NCBI GenBank assembly: GCA_963921825.1
Contig: OY997596.1
Span: 16,559,001 to 16,623,000, forward strand
DNA length: 64,000 nucleotides
From: Erodium maritimum
Taxonomy: Eukaryota; Streptophyta; Magnoliopsida; Geraniales; Geraniaceae
Direction: 5' to 3'
Below are positions 34,763 to 45,862 of this stretch, piece after piece (within the stretch, counting starts at the first letter, position 1; every line of letters starts with the position of its first letter). The translations under genes were made by a program, and so were the position numbers. Below the pieces are notes generated by a model, which made no database searches, had not been told where the DNA came from, and saw only the letters and a list, made by a program, of their open reading frames with translations.

Positions 34763-37683
34763 TCACGCCCCAATTTCAGCGAACCGAAACTAGGGACGCG
34801 AACGTTTAAAAAGTTACAAGACTGAAACCTGTTTTCGATAAATCACCTAAAAAGTCAGTTTAGTTCCACAAAAGAATAATATTTACACCTCAAAGTAAAA
34901 GTCCCACACTTGGGCAAAACGAGATACACGTCTCTAGACTCAAACACCCAGCAACCCGCTTCAAGCTCTTCAAGCTTCAGAAGCTCACCTAGTCCAGACT
35001 ACGAACGGTACCTGTAGGAAAAGCAGCTAGGGGTGAGCGTTCGCTCACCACCACAGATAACATACTGACTACGGCATAATTAGTAGACAAAGCCGATGAC
35101 ACTAACAACGACTCAAAGACACGCACAAGACCAGTCTTTTCCTCAACTGACTCAACACTCGGATACGTTATGTAGACCCCACACTACGATCGACGACCTC
35201 CTCCAAGACACGACTGACCACACAATACCAAACAAGATCACAAAGGATCGCAAACCGGCTGCTCAGTAACCAATCTCTGTCTCTCGCCCTTTACCGATCA
35301 TAGACGTGGTCAGGCGATCGACCTGTCGCGCAACTTCTCCCGATCCCAGTCGGGAGGCTAACCCACAACCTCTCCGCTTCACCCGATCCCAGTCGGGTGG
35401 TTAGCCACACCCGCGCGTCCTTCCCCCGATCCCAGTCGGGGAGCTAGCCCACAACCCCTCCGCTTCTCCCGATCCCAGTCGGGAGGCTAGCTACACCACA
35501 CGACCTCCACCAGTATCAAGTAACCAATCACAATCACAAACAAATTCAAACAGACAGTAACGACACCGGTGACAACTACACAGGCGCTCAAGGCCAACAA
35601 AACACCGACACCCAAACACAGGTTCAACAACCCTACGGGCCCTCATGGCCACCCAAGACGCCGACGATAAAGTACGGGTTCACAACCCCACGGGCACTCA
35701 CGGCCACCCAAAACACCGAAACGACAACACGGGCTCTCATGGCCACCCAAAACTCAGCAATAAATAACACGGGCTCTCAGGGCCACCCAAACTCAATCAA
35801 CAATTTACGCACAACAACCTCCGGGCATGGTCATATGCCTCCAGTAACACAGTTAACGCTAAGTTTTCTGCTCCTACGACACTACTAGGTGTCACATGCA
35901 TTTCCAGTATTCGTTACATTCCCGTATCATGCGTTTCTAATATTCGACAACCTAAACACCCACGACACCCCGGTGCCACATGCAATTCTACAGTTAACTT
36001 TCCCTAGACAGGGCCGAGATCCGGCTACTTTTCCCTACCTCGAAAACAACTCCAGAAGCGCTCCACTAAACCCGAGATGAAACGCAGTCACTCGCCGAGC
36101 CTCCCTTTGCCTCGGTCCGCAGCACGATCTAAAAGAACACAGATTTAATTCACTTTAAACTAGTACGAACCGGTCGAAAATAAATAACTCAAAGCCCAAA
36201 ATAAGAACGGTTCCGTCGTTCAGTTAACGGCTACGATTTGTCCATTTTAAACTTGACAGTTGTCGTTTACACTCGAGCGGGATAAAAGTCGGGTTACGAC
36301 GGATCGGGTTCGAGCACCCGCGCACCGAACCCAGGTTTGGTCCAAACCCAGTTTAAACCCCTTTTTAACTTAAAACCGTCTTTGGACTCCCTTGCTTTAG
36401 TTAATTCCGTCTTTGATTTTAAAACAAAACGGTTTCCTTCCGTTCGTTTCCAAACTCGATATTTTGGTCCAGAACCCTTATAAAGTCGATTTGATTTCGT
36501 TCCCCCCCCCTTTTTGATTTGACTTAACTCGAGTCTAACTTTAATAAACGACTTTCGTTTTAAAACCCGTTAAACTTAAGCCGATATAGTTTTATCGATA
36601 ATTAAATTACGTCTCAACGGTACGGATTTGATCTTTAAACCAACACTGATTTCGTTTTACAAACCGTTTGAGTCCAACCCGATCGTACTTAAATCTATTC
36701 AAAACATAAGAATAATTATATCGATAATTTATATTTTGTCGATCTTTACAAAATCAGATTTACACGGTTACAACAATCCGTTAAACAACCAGATCTACGT
36801 TTTTCTATTCCGTTCCCTTCCATTTCGGGAGCTCCGTTCCATCCCGACCAGATTTGAACGAACTCGAGAAAAGGGAAAGCGAAGGAGAAGAACGGTTCTG
36901 CTTGGTCCGGCCGACCACCGGCGCCGGTCGGACGAGCTTCCACGGGCCGAGAACTAACCGTGAGGAAACGGTGGCGGCGGTGGACGGCGGTGGTCGGCGG
37001 TGCACGGCGGCGTCGGCGCGGGTCCGGACGGCTCGTCCCGTTCCGGATCTGACGAGCTCGCCGGCAACGGCGGGAGCTCGGGTCCGAACGGCTCGGGACG
37101 GGGAGATCGGAGGCGGCGGTGGTCGGTGGTGGTCGGCGGTGCACGGCGGCGTCGGCGCGGGTCCGGACGGCTCGTCCCGTTCCGGATCTGACGAGCTCGC
37201 CGGCAACGGCGGGAGCTCGGGTCCGAACGGCTCGGGACGGGGAGATCGGAGGCGGCGGTGGTCGGTCGGAGCTTGGGATGAGACCGGTGGCCGGAGCTGG
37301 TGACGGCGTCGGGACGGAGGAGAAGGAGGTCGGAGTTCGGCAGGGACGTGGTCGGAGACGGAGATGGAAGGTCGGACGGAGGAGAGGCCGGAGCTGGTCG
37401 GAGACGGAGGTGGAAGGTCGGGGTTCGGCCGGGACGTGGTCGGACGGAGATGGAAGGTCGGACGGAGGAGAGGCCGGAGCGATGGCGGCCGGTGCCGGTC
37501 CGGCGAGGAAGACGAAGAGAGAGAGAGAGGTGAGATCGGGTAGAGAGAGAGAGAGGAGAGGGCGGCTGAGTGTGGGTTAGATTAGGGTTTTAGAGTGTAA
37601 GGATGGGTTATATACCCATCCCTGACCAGATTGGGCCTCAGCTGGGCTGGGCTGGGCCTGCGGGCCTGGCCTGGTCCAGACCT

Positions 37684-37715
<32 letters not shown>

Positions 37716-37780
37716 CAAAAACTTACCCTAAGGTTTTCGTTTGCAAAATAATACCTTAAGGAAACGGAGCGGGTTTTACA
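34761..37780 (-). repeat. G2 5' LTR
   Basis: 3020 bp partner of 26189-29240. The poly-T is 31 here and the segment GCACTCGTTT beside it is absent. Confidence 0.9.
35334..35487. repeat. Hairpin array in the G2 5' LTR
   Basis: Same four covarying units as 26762-26915, offset by 8572. Confidence 0.75.
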
Positions 37781-37785
37781 CCAAC

Positions 37786-39685
37786 AGTAAAACACGGGCT
37801 CTCATGGCCACCCAAGACACAACAGTAAAGTACGTGCTCTCATGGCCACCCAAGACACAAATTACACAAACAACCTCCGGGCATAACCAGCAGTCCTAAT
37901 ATCAACAGTTTCACAATCAACCTCGGGGCATGGTCATATGCCTCCAGTACTCCTAATATCGATAAGTTCACAATCAATCTCCGGGCATGGTCATATGCCT
38001 CTAGTAATTCTAACATCGATAAGTTCTCTGCTCCTACGACACTACTAAGTGTCACATGCATTTCCAATCTTCGATAACGTACTTAACCCACGACACCCCA
38101 AGTGTCACATGCATTTCTAATATTCGATAACCTACTTAACCCACGACACCCAAGTGTCACATGCAATTCTACTGTTAATTTTCCCTAGTCAGGGCCAAGA
38201 TCCGGCTAATTTTACCTACCTCGTATGTTTTCTCCAAAAGCTAACTAACAAGCTCCGGCGTGATCTCAGTCACTCGTCTAGCTTTCCTTTCCCTCGGTCT
38301 GTAGCACGATCTAATAAGATCACAATTTAAATACTTATAAGTTCGCAGACACAAACTAGAATTTAATAAACTTGACGCCCAAAGGTAACCCCGACAATGT
38401 CGATCACTCCCAAACTTCCCAATTACTCGACATTGTCGATAATGGACCCGGAAAAGCCCGATTCGCCCGACATGGCGAATCTGCCCGGGTTTTGGAAACG
38501 CCCTTTCGGGGTTCCGAAAATTCCCGTTTTCGTTTCTACGGTCTTAGAATAATTCAAGGGTTCCTAGGCACTCGACGGAATCGAATTCCGACTTCCGAGT
38601 CATTTAATTAACGTTTAAAGTTTCTAAACCCGTCAATTACAACTTTCACAATTTAATTCCAATTTTCGATCCGGTTGTAGATTAATGATCCGGGGAACAT
38701 TCTAAACCACCCGAACACAAAACCCGAGCACCCGAGCAAGTGGGCCCCACCCGGCCCAACTTGGCCGTGGGTGGCTAGGGCTCAAATGGGCCCGGCCCAC
38801 CATGGTGGTGGCCGGCCCTAGCTCCGGCCAGCCACCCTATGGCCGGCCGGCCACCCCCTATGGTGGACGGAGCTCCCCCGAGCTCCCAGTCACCGGAAAA
38901 CGTCCCCCTTCACCTCAAAACGTCTCCAACGATCCCCAAACCTCAATACAACCCTAAACTACTAGATTTACTCAAACCCTAACTTCCAAAATTTTGCAAA
39001 ACGAAGATCGGGTAGTAGCTCACCGTAGAGAATGTCGAGGTGAGCTTTAATCTTCAACTTTGAGACGATCCAAGGGTTAGATGAACGTGAATAGTGTCAA
39101 AACCCTCCAAGCTTCCTTCTTCTTCTCTCCCTTTCTTCTCTCTTCTTTCTCTTTCTAAAAACTAACTCATTTTTCTATTTTTTTTCTTTTGAAATGTGTG
39201 GTCGGCCACCCTTAAGGGTCTCCTCTTGTTTGCCCCAAAAACCCAACACCACCACATATTGGACAAGTGTCAAGTGGGTCCCACACCTTTTTGGAAAATA
39301 TCTTTCCAATCAGATTCGCGAAATTCGTACGTTTCAGGCCCCGAACGGGCACTTTTTCCAAGAAATTACGAAACTTGACGGGCTACAAGGAAATGGCTCA
39401 ACTAAGACCGTTGCGACGATGGATAAGCTTTTTGGATCCAAAACGGTCCTCGAATGGACCAAAACGTCGCTCGGTTGACTTTTCCAGTGAAAAGTCAACA
39501 TTTCCCAAACTGATCATAAAGTTTCCCTGAGTCCCCTGGAACTCACTTTGGTCGATATCGGGGTCAACTTAAGTCCGGTATGACCCTCGGGGTCCAATTT
39601 AGGTTCAATTAAGTGTCTGCTCAAAATTTTAAATTTTCCTGTTTTTCGCAGATTTGACTGGCGTTTATCGGGAGTGGTTATTACA
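37786..39685 (-). repeat. G1 solo LTR, right part
   Basis: Resumes with minisatellite fragments (CACGGGCTCTCATGGCCACCC), three CCGGGCATGGTCATATGCCT(C)-type units (37875-38010), and three GTCACATGCATTTC units near 38050-38165. Then come the CCCTAGTCAGGGCCAAGATCCGGCTAA block and an AT-rich and GC-rich remainder ending GGTTATTACA. No gene. The frames at 38372 and 39194 are noncoding LTR sequence. Confidence 0.8.
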
Positions 39686-39690
39686 GCTTG
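39686..39690. repeat. Target duplication of G1, right (GCTTG)
   Basis: Second copy of 24937-24941. The transposase reading frame resumes across it. Confidence 0.8.
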
Positions 39691-40867
39691 AAAAGAAAGA
39701 TGCTTTGAGAAGTATGGTTTCAAGCCCGGAATGGAATGACACCAAACATGCGAAGACTCGAAAAGGGAAAGATGTTGGGAATATTATTGGGAACCTACCA
39801 TTTTGGTCTACAATTGATGTATGCTTGAAGGTGTTTACTCATTTACTTAAAATTCTTCGTATTGTTGACCGAGATAAAAAGCCATTAATGGGTTTTATTT
39901 ATGGACATATGCTCAAAGAAAAAGAGGAGATCATAAGTATGTCCACTCAAGAAGTTCAATATCGTCTTATTTGGGATATTATTGATAAGAAAACACTTGG
40001 GCGACTCAACTCTCCATTGCATATGTCAGTTTACCTTTTGAATCCATATTACACTTACCAAAGCGACTATCAAAATGACGTGATGGTCATGAATGAGTTT
40101 ATGGAGTGTGTGGAAATGATGTATTCTAATAATTGTGAGATCATCGATGCGGTGTTAAATAAAGAGTTCATCATATATAAGAAAAAGCATGGGGCTTTTT
40201 GTAAACCTAGTGCTTTGAGAGGATGTTCACAAAATAATGCATATTATAATCCGGGTAAGAATTTTTTTTAATTGGCTAATTTATAAAAAAAATTAACTTT
40301 TTAGATATTTTACAAAACAATAATATTATTGGATATATTTTGTTACTTTTGTAGTTGATTGGTGGATTGTTTATGGGACTCATGTGCCAAACTTACAACG
40401 TTTTGCTATACGAATGCTTGGTTTGACAACAAGCTCATCCAGATGTGAAAGATCTTGAAGTGCTTTTGAGGGAGTAAGTATAATAATACAAGTTTTTATT
40501 GTTAAATTTGATGTTACTTTATTAAATATTGGCTTATTACTGATTTTTTTTATATTAATTATTGTTAAATTAGATTCATACCAAGAAGAGGAATGGGCTT
40601 GATGCGACAAGGGTGAACAATTTAGTGTTTGTCCAATTTAATTCCAAGATTTTGAACAAAAAACGAAAAGAAATGGAAAAGAATGCGAATGTTCTTATTT
40701 CTCATGAAGCTAGTATTGCACAAGAGTGGTTCGTTCATGGCGTTGGAGATAATGAAAATGCAAACAATGCAGATTTTGATGGTTTGACAACTATAAATGA
40801 AGACATAAGAGAACTTGAAGAAGATCTTGTTTCTGATGAAGATGATGACTTAAAATGTGATTTTTGA
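39691..40867 (+). pseudogene. hAT transposase 3' part: C-terminal and dimerisation domain
   Basis: The frame resumes as KKDALRSMVSSPEW and runs to a donor at 40254/40255 (CCGG|GTAAGA), including NLPFWSTIDVCLKVFTHLLKILRIVD and the helical region before the dimerisation domain. Exon 40355-40473 (acceptor TTTTGTAG) carries the hAT C-terminal signature (WWIVYGTHVPNLQRFAIRML, TTSSSRCERS), with a TGA at 40456-40458 where the family has Trp. A third exon (40574-40867) gives IHTKKRNGLDATRVNNLVFV and an acidic tail ending at a TGA. The three-exon layout is typical of plant Ac-like transposases. Exon limits are inferred from splice consensus and homology, not from transcripts. Confidence 0.8.
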
Positions 40868-41438
40868 CTTTGAGGAAGAAAATGATGAAGTATTTGAGTT
40901 TGGTGGAGTTGAAGTTCAAGGACAATCGGAAAAGTAGACACTTTTATGGTTGATGGAGAGTTGGAGACTATGTTGTCATGTTGGAGACACTTTTGTTGTT
41001 ATTGTGTTTATTTGTAGATGTTGAACTTGAAGACTTCTTTGTTTGAGACTTATAACTTATTGTTGGAGACTTGTTATTGTTTTGTCGTTGGATACTTGTT
41101 TGTTGGAATTATTTTTGTTATTGTTGTTCATTTTTATTAAAGATGAGATGTAACTTATGTTATTTTGTTGTTGGAGAATAATATGTTTAGATATGAAATA
41201 TGATTCATACGATGAGTGTTGTTTATAGAATACGGAGAATTGGAGATGTTTATACTAAACTGATGTTGTATACCATACTTTATACCTTATAAAGTCATAT
41301 TGTATTATATATATATCATATACGAATATATATATAATAAAAAAATTAAAAATAATATAATAATAATCCTATTAATCCCCGCCTAGCGCCTAGGACCCCT
41401 TGTCGCCTAATTAGCGCCTACCTTTTTTTTAAACATTG
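40868..41438 (+). other. hAT 3' UTR and right terminal region
   Basis: AT-rich sequence with repeated TTGTTGGAGAC-like motifs (40960-41170), then the subterminal CGCCTAGCGCCTAGG and TAATTAGCGCCTACC motifs (41375-41422) and the terminal AAACATTG (41438). Confidence 0.6.
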
Positions 41439-41446
41439 CCTGAAGC
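41439..41446. repeat. 8-bp target duplication, right side of hAT
   Basis: CCTGAAGC, exact copy of 13150-13157. Confidence 0.8.
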
Positions 41447-42235
41447 CATGGGTTCTTATCATCCTTCGTGGCGGAGCTATTTCCCAACTCTCGCCTGATC
41501 TTCACGCGGGTCCCCCGTACTGTCTCTCTTTTGGCCTAGTGGCATTCCAAGTGGACCCGGCGGCTTCACAGATGGAAGATACCCAAGGAGGCCTATCTCT
41601 AAAGAATACCCAAACCCTCGAGGGTAAGGATCGGCTCCGGTATGACCCTTAACCCCGAGGTGCGGGTTAGGTATCGTGTCCGAGGCTACAAGTGGGGCCT
41701 TGCCCCGAGATGACTCAGCCTTAGGTTTCACGTCCAAGGTTAGTGATGAGAACCCTGGTGGTGGTGGTGCTTTCGTACCCCAATCTGTGGCGTACGTCTT
41801 CTCCAGCTTGCCCGACTTGAACTCCAAGATCGAATCATCAAACTTGGGTGTTCTTGGTACCTCCTATTTACAGTCTTGGACCATATGTCAAATTCGTCCA
41901 TAATTGAATCAAAAGGATTGGAGGCGCTCATAGGTTAGGGTAACCCTCATCGGTTCTGCGAAGTCCCTGAACCTCATGATCATGGTACGCTGGAGAGGGC
42001 GATGGAGGTCCATCCAGAAGCAAACCTTGATTGTCCCGCCCAAGCATAGGCCCCATTAATCATATGGGACATCCACACACTCTTCCAGCGTGGAGGGGAC
42101 ACATCAAGAGTGGGTGACAGTGGCACAACAATCAAGGAGATTTTAAGCGACGGAGCAGACGACATGACAAAGGCTAAGGTTAGAGTTAGGTCACAATCTA
42201 GAGAGAGACACGTAAATTGATGAGAGCGTGACAGA
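41447..42235 (-). pseudogene. LINE ORF1 remnant adjoining the hAT right end
   Basis: Minus-strand frames (41827-41477, 41931-41740, 42165-41980) with a Pro/Gly/Lys-rich composition (APPPPGFSSLTLDVKPKAES, RGKAPLVASD, MSSAPSLKISLI) resemble the N-terminal and linker parts of plant LINE ORF1. The frames shift several times and no diagnostic domain is complete. It may be the 5' part of a LINE into which the hAT inserted. Weak call. Confidence 0.35.
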
Positions 42236-43236
42236 AAAAAAAAGCTCTATATATCATAATTATTATGTTTTTTTATAAATCATAATTATTATGTTTTTTG
42301 TTTACGTTTAATTCATGATTACTTTATAATTACTATCATTATTGTTCTCAATCTAATTATCTTATACACTAACACAACTCTAACATAAACGTAATTTTAT
42401 AATAATATTCACATAATATAACTTACTCATTATTATCAATTCAGACTAAAACCATTAAAAAAAATCTTAATTCATCATGATGTTCTTAGTTTAAAAAAAA
42501 GTAGCAGAAGATGTATAAATGACCGATACCTAACAAAACATAGAAATTCAGTCATTACAAGAAAATAACTTTTTTCCCGCATGAAAAAAGCAACCTCATG
42601 TTATATATTTTATCATCCATCAGACGATAACATTAAATAATCCGCAACCTTTTGTGTTTATTGAACATTCATGAAAAAAATACTAAAAGTGACAATGTTA
42701 TTAAAACATAAACAAATACAAAGTCTGGTTTTAACTTTCCTTTTGTATTGGGAATATCTGTGATTTAACTTTATCATATTTATTCAATTTATTAAAACAA
42801 AAAGACTGTGGGGTTCGTTGACTATAACATACACCACCCATACAGAATCAGATCAAAATGTACATAATTGTTTAGTTATACATAAAAAGATAAGATTGTT
42901 GTGGAAATCTTATTGAATCTAAAAATATCATTAATAAGTCATAAATGGCTAACTTCTTACATAAACGCACGCTTGTAACGTCTTGTGTAGACGTTTCGAG
43001 AATAGATAGGAAAATAAATTCTGAAGCTTAACAAGGAAGAAACTCCAGCAAACTTAGCATAGCTACTGCCTTTTTATTTTCTTCTTTTTTTCTCAAAAGC
43101 CGAGAGCTATTGTTTGGATGCCAAAAATGGTAGGGCTCTCTCTCTTTACAACACCCAAAAACATTGCCTTGCTTTGAACTCTTTTCAACTATTAGCCGAA
43201 CCTTATAACAGGTCATCCCTTTGGGACATATGTGAG
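42236..43236. other. AT-rich intergenic, nothing recognised
   Basis: Stops in all frames, with short A/T runs. A minus-strand frame at 43384-43028 is hydrophobic low complexity and partly overlaps LINE C; I do not call it. Confidence 0.5.
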
Positions 43237-43252
43237 AAAGTTGTATTAGAAA
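43237..43252. repeat. 16-bp direct repeat flanking LINE C, left
   Basis: AAAGTTGTATTAGAAA, identical to 47074-47089. A 12-base version with one mismatch lies at 54483-54494. Confidence 0.6.
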
Positions 43253-43439
43253 AAAAAATTGATTAGCTAAAATTTTATTAAGAAAATAGAACAAAGAAAA
43301 AAAAGTGATCCTTAAAAAATGATCTCTTCCTAAAACCATTACAGCTACACAGAGTAAAACAGGTAGCAAAATAAACCCAAGCAAGAAAGTAACAAAAGAA
43401 GCTGCTCAAGTTACCGCCCTCCTTACTTGCGTTCTACCC

Positions 43440-44364
43440 GAGTTCAAGCACAGAAACCGGTTAGATACTGAAACATGAATTATAGTTTTCCCTGTAGTCG
43501 ATTCAGGGAAGGCCTTGTCTTTACTATCCTCGACATCCTCCTCAAAACGCTGAGGGACGTCTTGACGAGCACTAGAGGAACAAGGTCAAAAACCTTTTAA
43601 ACAAATTTCTTACAAAAACTTTAATCACCCGAGCTATCCTTCTTCGCAATATCAACAATGAAAAGCTTTCCGAATTGCCTTCTTTATCAGCAGAAGTTTT
43701 AGCTCTTGCCTGATAGAAAACAGATGCAGGTGCAATCCCCTTTTACTGACCCTCCTTTGGACGGCCATGTCTTTTTGGTTGAGTTAAAGCATTGCTTTGA
43801 ATCGTAGTGATTGGCATCAGAGGTTTAAGGAGAACCTCCTTCCACGGACTAATCTGATGATCCCCAACCGAAGCACAGGCTGCTACCTCGACATTTGGAA
43901 TCAAAACCTGAGTTCCCTCACCCAAACTTGACCCCAAAGGAGAAATACTAGTTTTTCCCCCAAGGGCCTCTTGCGCTTGCGCTTCAGGTCCGGAGCCCAA
44001 CACTTGGCCCATCAGAACCTGCGGACTGTCTTCCTCCAGGTAGGCCTCAACATAACTTGGACTTAAGAAGCATGATCTTGGGCTTCATTCACAGCCTGAT
44101 GTTGGGCCTCAAACACAACTCGTGTGTCTACGCCCAGAACAACAGACACCTCTACGTTGGGCACTTCTTCCCCAGCACGACACCGCGTAGAATCTCCAAC
44201 GTGATTTATCAAATCTGAAGCGGCGATCAAATCTGTTATGATCTTGATATCCCTCGAAATAAGGCATTCTTCCCCAATCTGCTCCGAATCAGGAACAACC
44301 CCATCTTGACTACCCCGCTAATTGGTGGGGAATTTGAATTCAACGTGCTCTATTCTAAGTGAAC
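43440..44364 (-). pseudogene. LINE C ORF1, C-terminal part
   Basis: Left of the gag-only element the minus strand continues a low-complexity ORF1 tail. The clearest frame is 44012-43743, Gly/Ala/Ser-rich then basic (QPKRHGRPKEGQ). Further left the frame is broken but keeps Arg-rich character (about 43700-43560). No ORF2 start was found. Confidence 0.4.
44360..44364. repeat. Target duplication of gag-only element, left (TGAAC)
   Basis: Exact match to 46305-46309. Confidence 0.85.
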
Positions 44365-44771
44365 TGTTACGGGTCGTACGACCCGTACAAGGTGGAATAA
44401 AACCCACCCAAGCTGCTGTCGCCCAACACCAAAGTTGTTGCCGGCTAGGATTTATATTTCCTTTTAATTAATGTCCTAGTTTGAGTTTGTTTCCTTTTTA
44501 ATTATGTATTAGGATTTGGTAAGTTAGTAGTTTATTCCTTTAAGTGTATTAGGACTTGGACTCCAAGTAATCTCTTTGGCTATATATACCAAGAGAAAAC
44601 AAGAAATAAAACAGACTAAGATTTGGTCTCTCTCTACGAGGTTCTTGGGTTCCCTTTATAACAAGCATGTAATTGTTACGATTGTGAAGGATTCGCCCAC
44701 GTGAAGCCTTGGAATTAATCTGAATTCCTACCTAGGTCCCATAGCGAGATCCATCAGTCAGACACCTAACA
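44365..44771 (+). repeat. Gag-only element 5' LTR
   Basis: 407 bp with a promoter-like GGCTATATATACC at about 44578. The first 25 bases hold a 20-bp perfect palindrome. Confidence 0.88.
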
Positions 44772-44794
44772 TATTGGTATCAGAGCCAAGCGTT

Positions 44795-45800
44795 ATGGAA
44801 CCAAAATTTATGGAGCAGAAGATGGATGAATTTTTGGCTGCGTTTGTTGCTGCCCAGACCTAATATGAAGCTGATCGATAGGAGGCCGCGAAACAGAGGT
44901 AGGAGGCAGTGCAAATGTGACATGAGTTCAAAAATCTGGCGCTACAGGTACAAGCTCTATCCCACCCGCCGCCTGCGCATGAGGAAAGCTCGAGACCAAC
45001 AACACGGTTGCAGCCCCAGGCGATCCCAGTGTCTTCTGGCACAGGTTCGGCCGGCGACGGCGGTGCCATGGTGCCCCATTTTGCACGCCTGGAGTTCCCT
45101 CGATTCGATGGGCGTACATACCCGACCGCGTGGCTGAACCATTGTGAGGGGTACTTTCTCCATCAACGGACTTCGGCTGAGGAGAAAGTTTTACTGGCAT
45201 CGTTCCATTTGGAGGACGATGCCCAGCTGTGGTTTATGAAGATCCAAAAAGCTTCTCCTAACCTGAATTGGCCATCTTTTAAATTATATTGCAACCCTCT
45301 CTTTGGCTCCATATTAGTAGGTACCTGGCTAGGAGAACTTGCAAAACTACGACAGGAGGATTCAGTGACAGGTTACTCAGCTCAATTCGAGCGCTTGGCT
45401 GCACAGGTACCAGATCTGAGGGTCGACCATGAAATTGCTTTATACCCGAGTGGCCTATTGGACAATTTGGAAATTGACGTAGAAATCCAATAGCCACCAG
45501 ATCTAACTACAACAATCGGCTTAGCAAGGCTCTATGAGAGGAAAGCTCGCGGCGAGGTTTGGGCCCCAAGTTGACAGCAGGTCGAGAATGCAGCTCCAGA
45601 AGCTGTAGATCCAGGCGGACGACCAACTAGGGAAACTGTTCCTCAACCGTTCGTCAAACAAATTTCTCGGGCAGAGAAGCAAGAGCGGATCGCTAAGGGG
45701 CTTTGCTTCAACTGTAATGAAGCCTACAATCGTGGTCACAGGTGTGCGAAACTTTTCTGGTTGGAATTGATCGATGATGAGGATAGAGCTGGCACATGAG
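44795..45800 (+). pseudogene. Gag of the gag-only element
   Basis: ATG at 44795 (MEPKFMEQKMDEFLAAFVAA) is followed within about 80 bases by four stops in the same frame (TAA, TAG, TAG, TGA). The open part (45008-45493) holds a Gypsy-type gag core (MVPHFARLEFPRFDGRTYPT, HFEDD-like LASFHLEDDAQLWF, SVTGYSAQFERLAAQVPDL). After TAG and TGA stops the frame ends with a knuckle CFNCNEAYNRGHRC (CxxC-x7-HxC) and KLFWLELIDDED. The knuckle and following LFWLE are like those of Reina-type Gypsy gag. Capsid function is the known role of this family. Confidence 0.8.
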
Positions 45801-45862
45801 ATGATCGAAGCATTTCCTTCCTTTGCGCTTACGGTCAAGCTCTATTTGGTTGGGGGGAGTGA

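Larger units (their letters stand above)
26189..37780 (-). mobile_element. G2: complete Ty3/Gypsy chromovirus, Tekay/Del-like
   Basis: The element is 11.6 kb with two LTRs of about 3.05 and 3.02 kb, exact CCAAC duplications, and an initiator-Met primer site (TTGGTATCAGAGC on the minus strand, 34762-34750) next to the 5' LTR. A purine-rich GGGGGGTAGAT tract (29249-29241) lies against the 3' LTR, and one uninterrupted gag-pol fills the interior. The LTRs are almost identical: by eye I see two substitutions (about 26737 vs 35309, and TTACCTTAAGG vs TTACCCTAAGG near the outer end) plus length change in one poly-T/adjacent segment. All open frames inside one LTR recur unchanged in the other at a constant offset of 8572. 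This is the youngest insertion in the window and potentially autonomous. Confidence 0.93.
24942..39685 (-). mobile_element. G1: solo LTR of a Gypsy element, split by G2
   Basis: The plus strand starts TGTCACGCCCCAATTTCAG (24942) and ends GGTTATTACA (39685), with a 5-bp GCTTG duplication. Subtracting G2 and one copy of its duplication leaves about 3.15 kb, equal to one LTR of this family (G2 LTR about 3.05 kb). G1 matches the G2 LTR along its length in order (the GGGGTGAGCGTTCGCTCACC block, repeats, GTCACATGCATTTC blocks, CTAGNCAGGGCC block) but with much divergence. So G1 is a solo LTR produced by unequal recombination, older than G2. It encodes no protein. Orientation is minus by analogy with G2. 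Confidence 0.85.
13158..41438 (+). mobile_element. hAT-family DNA transposon (Ac-like), split by nested retrotransposons
   Basis: The two ends are joined by an exact 8-bp duplication. Their subterminal regions carry inverted copies of TAGGCGCTA/GCCTAGGCGC motifs (13178-13188 and 41370-41425), and the outermost bases (TAGTGATGTAATAAAA and, inverted, CAATGTTTAAAAAAAA) are loosely similar TIRs. Removing Copia A, Copia B and the G1/G2 block leaves about 4 kb, a normal autonomous hAT length. The transposase pieces lie on the plus strand in the right order: BED finger (18645-18848), linker (23938-24480), DUF659 (24485-24941), then C-terminal dimerisation domain (39691-40867). Internal stops make it inactive. 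Confidence 0.85.
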
